Translations under genes and position numbers: made by a program
The notes under the pieces: model-generated
Database searches by the model: none
Told to the model about the DNA's origin: nothing
The model's input: only the letters and a program-made list of their open reading frames with translations
Assembly (NCBI GenBank): GCA_013298675.1
Contig: JAAFIJ010000105.1
Location: 1-8,214 of the forward strand
DNA from: Rhodobacterales bacterium
GTDB taxonomy: Bacteria; Pseudomonadota; Alphaproteobacteria; Rhodobacterales; Rhodobacteraceae
DNA length: 8,214 nucleotides
Reading direction: 5' to 3'
Shown here: positions 4,556 to 8,214 of the stretch, piece after piece
Layout of the letters: the number at the start of each line of letters is the position of its first letter
Numbering within the stretch: the stretch's first letter is position 1

Positions 4556-6742
4556 CTATTTGCGTTTTTGCGGGCGGCTTTTGCCACCCCGCATTCCTGC
4601 CCGGCCCCCGGTAGACCTGCCGCCAACTTTTGCTGCGTTTTCAACAGCCTCTTCGATTACCGATTGCCGTGCTAATGGATCATCGGCAATCGCCAGCTCC
4701 ACTGCTTCCAGCCGTTTCACCTCATCACGCAGGCGCGCGGCCTCTTCAAATTCCAAATTCTCGGCGGCTTTGCGCATCGCCAAACGCATCGCATCCAGAT
4801 GACTGGCCAAGTTGTTGCCGAACATTGGCTTGTCAATCTTGGCAGTGACACGCGCCTGATCGGTGTCGCCTTTCCACAGGCCTGCCAGAACGTCCTCGAC
4901 GTTCTTTTTGACCGTGGTCGGGGTAATGCCATGCAGGGTGTTATAGGCAATTTGTTTGTCGCGCCGCCGCGTCGTCTCGCCAATTGCGCGCTCCATGCTG
5001 CCGGTGATGCGGTCGGCATACATGATCACTCGCCCGTCCGAGTTGCGCGCAGCACGTCCGATTGTCTGGATGAGAGAGGTTTCAGAGCGCAAGAACCCTT
5101 CTTTATCTGCATCCAAAATCGCCACCAACCCGCATTCGGGAATGTCCAATCCCTCACGCAAAAGGTTGATACCCACCAGCACATCGAAGGTCCCAAGCCG
5201 CAAATCGCGCAAGATTTCAATGCGTTCGATGGTGTCGATATCGCTGTGCATATAACGAATGCGGATGCCCTGTTCGTGGAAATACTCGGTCAAATCTTCG
5301 GCCATGCGCTTGGTAAGCGTCGTTACCAGCACCCGCAACCCAAGTGCAGCAACGCGGCGGATCTCGTCCAACAGGTCATCAACCTGCATGTCGACGGGGC
5401 GAATTTCGATCAAAGGATCCACCAGACCGGTTGGGCGAATGACCTGCTCTGTGAACACGCCGCCTGTCTGCTCCATTTCCCAACTTGCAGGAGTGGCCGA
5501 CACAAAGATGGTTTGCGGGCGCATCGCGTCCCACTCTTCAAACTTTAGCGGCCGGTTGTCCATGCAAGATGGCAAGCGAAAGCCGTGTTCTGCCAAAGTC
5601 ATTTTGCGACGGAAGTCGCCCTTATACATGCCACCGATCTGGGGTACCGACACATGGGATTCGTCTGCAAAAACAATGGCATTGTCGGGAATGAATTCAA
5701 ATAGCGTTGGCGGCGGCTCACCCGGTGCGCGGCCGGTCAGATAGCGCGAATAGTTCTCAATCCCACTGCACACACCCGTTGCTTCCAGCATTTCAAGGTC
5801 AAACTGACAACGTTGCTCCAACCGCTGCGCCTCTAGCAGTTTTCCCTCGTTGATCAACTGATCCAAGCGCTGCCGCAGCTCATGTTTGATGCCTTGAATG
5901 GCCTGATTCATCGTCGGGCGCGGGGTCACGTAATGCGAATTTGCATAGATGCGGATTTGCTTGAAGTTATCGGTTTTTGCGCCGGTCAGCGGGTCAAATT
6001 CGATGATCGCCTCCAACTCTTCGCCAAAGAACGAAAACCGCCACGCGCGGTCATCAAGGTGGGCGGGCCACACCTCTAGGCTATCGCCGCGCACCCGAAA
6101 ACATCCGCGTTGAAAGCCAGTGTCGTTGCGGCGGTATTGCTGCGAGACCAATTCAGCAATGACTTTGCGCTGGTCATAGCTTTCGCCAGTGATCAGATCC
6201 TGGGTCATCGCAGAATAGGTTTCAACAGAACCGATGCCATAGATGCACGACACAGACGCCACGATGATCACGTCGTCGCGTTCCAACAACGCCCGCGTGG
6301 CAGAGTGGCGCATGCGGTCGATCTGTTCGTTGATCTGCGACTCTTTCTCAATATACGTATCAGACCGCGCAACATAGGCTTCGGGTTGGTAATAGTCGTA
6401 GTACGACACAAAGTATTCGACCGCGTTGTCGGGAAAAAACCCTTTGAATTCGCCGTAAAGCTGCGCCGCCAAGGTTTTATTCGGGGCAAGAATAATGGCT
6501 GGGCGCTGGGTTTCTTCGATAATCTTGGCCATCGTAAAAGTTTTGCCGGTACCGGTGGCCCCCAACAAAACCTGATCATGCTCTCCGTTCAAAACACCCG
6601 CGGTTAGCTCTGCAATCGCTTTGGGCTGATCACCAGCCGGCTCGAACGGGGTATTCAGGACAAAACGCCGCCCACCCTCAAGCTTGGGACGGGTCAAGAC
6701 CTCTGGTCTGGGGGCGACGGCATTGGCGTTGTTATGGGGCAT
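4556..6742 (-). CDS. uvrB: Excinuclease ABC subunit B (UvrB)
   Basis: This 728-residue protein is the damage-verification helicase of nucleotide excision repair. It receives DNA from UvrA and recruits UvrC for incision in the cytoplasm. The Walker A motif GATGTGKT lies at 61-68. The beta-hairpin YYDYYQPEAYV at 114-124 carries the tyrosines that clamp DNA. The DESH motif II lies at 360-363 (within IVFADESHVSVPQIGGMY), SATPA at 415-419, and motif VI QTIGRAARN at 559-567. The C-terminal UVR coiled coil, which contacts UvrC, lies at about 648-683 (LEFEEAARLRDEVKRLE), followed by a basic Gly/Arg/Lys-rich tail. All catalytic motifs are intact. The ATG at 6742 has AGGGA 7 nt upstream. A near-consensus LexA box overlaps the likely promoter. 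A small membrane protein gene follows 16 bp downstream. Confidence 0.98.
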   Translation of the reverse strand: MPHNNANAVAPRPEVLTRPKLEGGRRFVLNTPFEPAGDQPKAIAELTAGVLNGEHDQVLLGATGTGKTFTMAKIIEETQRPAIILAPNKTLAAQLYGEFKGFFPDNAVEYFVSYYDYYQPEAYVARSDTYIEKESQINEQIDRMRHSATRALLERDDVIIVASVSCIYGIGSVETYSAMTQDLITGESYDQRKVIAELVSQQYRRNDTGFQRGCFRVRGDSLEVWPAHLDDRAWRFSFFGEELEAIIEFDPLTGAKTDNFKQIRIYANSHYVTPRPTMNQAIQGIKHELRQRLDQLINEGKLLEAQRLEQRCQFDLEMLEATGVCSGIENYSRYLTGRAPGEPPPTLFEFIPDNAIVFADESHVSVPQIGGMYKGDFRRKMTLAEHGFRLPSCMDNRPLKFEEWDAMRPQTIFVSATPASWEMEQTGGVFTEQVIRPTGLVDPLIEIRPVDMQVDDLLDEIRRVAALGLRVLVTTLTKRMAEDLTEYFHEQGIRIRYMHSDIDTIERIEILRDLRLGTFDVLVGINLLREGLDIPECGLVAILDADKEGFLRSETSLIQTIGRAARNSDGRVIMYADRITGSMERAIGETTRRRDKQIAYNTLHGITPTTVKKNVEDVLAGLWKGDTDQARVTAKIDKPMFGNNLASHLDAMRLAMRKAAENLEFEEAARLRDEVKRLEAVELAIADDPLARQSVIEEAVENAAKVGGRSTGGRAGMRGGKSRPQKRK

Positions 6743-6762
6743 GGATGATTCCCTTCGCGCCT

Positions 6763-6790
6763 AATGTATTCTGTTTTTGTTCCCATGAAA
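6763..6790 (-). promoter_or_regulatory. uvrB promoter candidate with LexA (SOS) box
   Basis: On the plus strand 6768-6782 reads ATTC-TGTTTTT-GTTC, one mismatch from the alphaproteobacterial LexA box GTTC-N7-GTTC, with the usual AT-rich centre. On the minus strand it lies within a candidate promoter: TTTCAT (-35) at 6790-6785, a 16-nt spacer, and TACATT (-10) at 6768-6763, about 20 nt before the uvrB ATG. LexA bound here would block RNA polymerase. The sequence match is direct; SOS control is inferred but fits the gene. Confidence 0.5.
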
Positions 6791-6928
6791 GGGGGCGACC
6801 CGAAACTGAATGAATTGCGGACAGAAATTGGACAAATACAATTTTAACGTAATTTCCGAAGAGTTACACAATTATAGATTGCAGCCTGCATTTTTGCGGA
6901 CCATGATGATCAGGCAAGCAGCAAACTC

Positions 6929-6983
6929 GCTGTCGGCTGGTCGCACCACACCCCACCCACACTCCCAGTGATCAGCCGACAGC
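6929..6983 (+). repeat. Strong inverted repeat / RNA hairpin upstream of the NDUFS4-like gene
   Basis: An exact 11-bp inverted repeat GCTGTCGGCTG / CAGCCGACAGC extends inward to 16 pairs (6929-6944 with 6968-6983) when two G-U pairs are allowed. These wobbles pair only in plus-strand RNA and become C-A mismatches on the other strand, so a plus-strand transcript is favoured. The 23-nt loop (6945-6967) is almost all C and A, has no G, and ends in ACTCCCA. No T-run follows, so it is not an ordinary terminator. It could be a leader element or part of a small RNA. Confidence 0.6.
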
Positions 6984-7053
6984 ACATTCGCCCGCCCCCC
7001 CTAAAATTGCGCCAAAGCAAAGCAAGCTGGACTTGCACTTTCTTACGGATTTC

Positions 7054-7065
7054 GGAATAACCCCA
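7054..7065 (+). repeat. 12-mer GGAATAACCCCA, copy 2 (NDUFS4-like leader)
   Basis: This is identical to 2680-2691 upstream of nuoD. It may include a -10-like AATAAC (7056-7061), with TTGCAC at 7033-7038 spaced 17 nt, but the nuoD copy has no matching -35. Confidence 0.4.
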
Positions 7066-7076
7066 GTAACACTCAT

Positions 7077-7081
7077 GGGAG
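7077..7081 (+). promoter_or_regulatory. Ribosome binding site of the NDUFS4-like gene
   Basis: GGGAG lies 6 nt before the ATG at 7088, the same sequence and spacing as in front of nuoD. The surrounding TGGGAGT (7076-7082) is the exact complement of ACTCCCA in the upstream hairpin loop. Confidence 0.8.
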
Positions 7082-7087
7082 TCTTCG

Positions 7088-7399
7088 ATGCGCGCACGCA
7101 TTTACCAACCCGCCAAAACGGCCATGCAATCAGGGACCGGCAAATCCAAGGGCTGGGTGTTGGAATTTGCTCCGGATACCGAACGCGAAGTCGATCCGCT
7201 GATGGGATGGACCTCTAGTGGCGATACGCAATCGCAAGTGAAACTGCGTTTTGACAGCCGCGATGCTGCCGTCGCATATGCGCAGGCACATGGCATCGAG
7301 GCGGACCTGTCGGAACCGCAAACACGCAAGTATAATTTGCGCGCAAATGGATATGGCGAGAATTTTGCCACCAATCGCCGTGGTGCGTGGACCCACTAG
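7088..7399 (+). CDS. Complex I accessory subunit, NDUFS4-like (ETC complex I subunit)
   Basis: This 103-residue protein belongs to the family of the mitochondrial complex I 18-kDa (AQDQ) subunit NDUFS4, one of the few accessory subunits shared by alphaproteobacteria and mitochondria. It binds the peripheral NADH-oxidising arm. The sequence shows the family hallmarks: an N-terminal ARIYQPAKTAMQSG (3-16), WVLEF (23-27), DPLMGWTSSGDTQSQVKLRF (36-55), AVAYAQAHGI (61-70), and a C-terminal NGYGENF...RRGAWTH (87-103). It has no signal peptide or membrane span, as expected for a cytoplasmic-side subunit. The ATG at 7088 is supported by GGGAG 6 nt upstream. It stands apart from any nuo operon but within 3.2 kb of the isolated nuoD, with uvrB between them. 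A structured leader lies upstream. Confidence 0.9.
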   Translation: MRARIYQPAKTAMQSGTGKSKGWVLEFAPDTEREVDPLMGWTSSGDTQSQVKLRFDSRDAAVAYAQAHGIEADLSEPQTRKYNLRANGYGENFATNRRGAWTH

Positions 7400-7446
7400 G
7401 CCCAAGCCGGAGGTGCTTTGCCCGGCAGCTTTGATCCGGTCGGCAC

Positions 7447-7453
7447 AAAGGAG
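7447..7453 (+). promoter_or_regulatory. Ribosome binding site of the GNAT gene
   Basis: AAAGGAG lies 7 nt before the ATG at 7461. It fixes this start against the longer open frame that begins inside the preceding gene. Confidence 0.85.
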
Positions 7454-7460
7454 CAGTGAC

Positions 7461-7925
7461 ATGACCTTGACCATCACACAGGAAAGCCCGGTCACGCCGG
7501 ACCTTCACTTACTGATGTCACGCCATACCGCTGATATGCATGCCGACACACCGCCGGAAAGCATCCATATGATGGATGCGGGCCAACTGGCGATCCCCGA
7601 GGTGAACTTTTACGTTCTTCGCGATGCGGGCGTTCCAGTGGCGATGGGGGCGTTCAAGCGGTTGAATAGCGCCCATGCAGAGATCAAATCGATGCATGTG
7701 TTGGCCGAAATGCGCGGGCGAGGCCTCTCTCGCAAAATGCTCGACCATCTTGTGGCCGAGGCACGTCAGGCAGGGATCACACAGCTTAGCCTTGAGACGG
7801 GCGCGCAACCGGCCTTTGTCGCCGCACGCAAGTTGTACGAAAAAGCGGGATTTCAAGTTTGCGATCCCTTTGAAGGCTATTGGGACGACCCCAACAGTGT
7901 GTTCATGACAGCCAATCTGGCCTAA
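7461..7925 (+). CDS. GNAT family N-acetyltransferase
   Basis: This 154-residue acetyl-CoA-dependent N-acetyltransferase has the central strand ending at about 80 (IKSMHVL) followed by the acetyl-CoA pyrophosphate-binding loop RGRGLS at 85-90, in the usual R/Q-x-x-G-x-G/A position. Helix KMLDHLVAEARQAG spans 92-105, strand LSLETG 109-114, and motif B AARKLYEKAGF 121-131. The tail CDPFEGYWDDPNSVFM (134-149) resembles the YsnE/IaaT-like branch of the family. The substrate is unknown; small amines, amino acids or indole acetate-type compounds are possible. The ATG at 7461 has an excellent AAAGGAG (7447-7453) 7 nt upstream. The frame is open back to 7251, but that part lies over the NDUFS4-like gene and is not used. 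It is 61 bp downstream of that gene and may be co-transcribed. Confidence 0.92.
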   Translation: MTLTITQESPVTPDLHLLMSRHTADMHADTPPESIHMMDAGQLAIPEVNFYVLRDAGVPVAMGAFKRLNSAHAEIKSMHVLAEMRGRGLSRKMLDHLVAEARQAGITQLSLETGAQPAFVAARKLYEKAGFQVCDPFEGYWDDPNSVFMTANLA

Positions 7926-8082
7926 CCAGCGTTGGGTTGTGAACGGTCCCAATGACCAATGATGAGGTGCAAGCGGCCAGCACGCCTTTGACCCTCATGC
8001 AACGAAAGTATTGCGGGTTCGTCTGATTTCCTAGGTGCCAAAAAGACGCGAAGGCCATGTCTCATGACGCTCTCTGCTGGTT

Positions 8083-8103
8083 GCGGTCGGTTTTCCGAAC
8101 CGC
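8083..8103. repeat. Small hairpin upstream of the tRNA gene
   Basis: GCGGTCGG and CCGAACCGC pair with one bulged base around a TTTT loop, 15 bp before the tRNA. There is no T-run, so it is not a typical terminator. The rest of 7926-8118 shows only a tandem CCAATGA pair (7949-7962) and no gene or clear tRNA promoter. Confidence 0.3.
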
Positions 8104-8118
8104 TATCACAGGAATCAT

Positions 8119-8195
8119 GGTCCCGTAGCTCAACTGGATAGAGCACCTGACTTCTAATCAGGATGTTGGGCGTTCGAGTCGTCCCGGGATCACCA
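8119..8195 (+). tRNA. tRNA-Arg (anticodon TCT)
   Basis: A complete cloverleaf is present. The acceptor arms GGTCCCG (8119-8125) and CGGGATC (8185-8191) pair with one G-U. The D stem is GCTC/GAGC, and the anticodon stem CCTGA/TCAGG holds the loop CTTCTAA with anticodon TCT at 8153-8155. A 5-nt variable loop follows, then T stem GGGCG/CGTCC with loop TTCGAGT. The discriminator is A, and CCA is encoded at 8193-8195. It reads AGA (and AGG by wobble) codons. Confidence 0.97.
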
Positions 8196-8214
8196 AATCG
8201 TCAACGCACCACAC

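Larger units (their letters stand above)
6743..7087. other. 345-bp intergenic region between uvrB and the NDUFS4-like gene
   Basis: No gene is seen here. From left to right it holds: the uvrB ribosome binding site and LexA-like box (6752-6790); an AT-rich block (6832-6880) with a perfect minus-strand TATAAT at 6876-6871; the short palindrome TGCAG-C-CTGCA (6880-6890); the strong hairpin at 6929-6983; a run of seven C residues just before 7000; a small GCAAG/CTTGC hairpin (7022-7036); the 12-mer shared with nuoD (7054-7065); and the GGGAG ribosome binding site (7077-7081). It is long enough for two promoters and a structured leader or a small RNA. Confidence 0.6.

Noticed and set aside
4540..4644. 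Upstream extension of the small membrane protein into the uvrB 3' end
   Set aside because: The extra 35 residues are basic and overlap the UvrB C-terminus in another frame. The compact ATG at 4539 gives a sensible two-helix protein.
4799..5548. Long open frame on the plus strand (249 codons), and similar ones at 5259-5744 and 6110-6607
   Set aside because: They lie entirely antisense to uvrB, whose motifs are intact. The encoded sequences look like no protein family and are explained by codon bias on the opposite strand.
7251..7460. Extension of the GNAT reading frame back to 7251
   Set aside because: It overlaps the NDUFS4-like gene out of frame. The strong AAAGGAG before 7461 and the GNAT fold boundary fix the later start.
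7926..7962. Possible terminator CGTTGGG / CCCAATG after the GNAT gene
   Set aside because: The stem is short, has an 11-nt loop and no following T-run, so it is not convincing as an intrinsic terminator.
7922..8146. Minus-strand frame (74 codons; 47 from an internal ATG) right of the GNAT gene
   Set aside because: The long form runs through the tRNA gene. The short form has only a weak ribosome binding site and no recognisable similarity.

Overview
The window looks like chromosomal DNA from an alphaproteobacterium of the Rhodobacteraceae (Roseobacter-like). The basis is the very Rhodobacterales-like NuoD and UvrB proteins, an NDUFS4-type complex I accessory subunit (found in alphaproteobacteria and mitochondria), moderate GC content and weak promoters. 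No mobile element, CRISPR array, prophage or toxin system is visible. This is mostly ordinary chromosome, and the interest lies in gene order and intergenic signals.

Left part (1-2498). An 'amino acid synthesis' (DUF1185) gene runs leftward off the edge. It is divergent from an FCD-type GntR regulator, which overlaps a DUF1330 gene by 4 bp. The 99-bp divergent spacer holds a GGTATACC palindrome placed between candidate -35 and -10 elements on both strands. This suggests one regulator controls its own gene and the divergent one. A PfkB/ribokinase-type sugar kinase follows on the same strand after a 115-bp gap.

Middle (2499-4539). A complete nuoD (complex I 49-kDa subunit, TTG start) stands alone, without nuoC or nuoE neighbours, and ends at a good intrinsic terminator. 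Its leader has two interleaved inverted repeats that could form a pseudoknot. Next is a small lipoprotein gene preceded by a perfect CtrA-type site (TTAA-N7-TTAAC). It converges on, and overlaps by 24 bp, a 60-residue membrane protein gene that lies 16 bp downstream of uvrB.

Right part (4540-8214). uvrB runs leftward, with a one-mismatch alphaproteobacterial LexA box overlapping its likely promoter. The 345-bp spacer before the NDUFS4-like gene holds a strong 16-bp hairpin whose C-rich loop is complementary to that gene's ribosome binding site. A GNAT acetyltransferase gene and a tRNA-Arg(TCT) gene close the window.

Two complex I genes (nuoD and the NDUFS4 homologue) lie within about 4.5 kb. 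They share an identical 12-mer in their leaders and the same TGGGAG ribosome binding site at the same 6-nt spacing. This is the most intriguing regulatory hint here, and it remains an inference.
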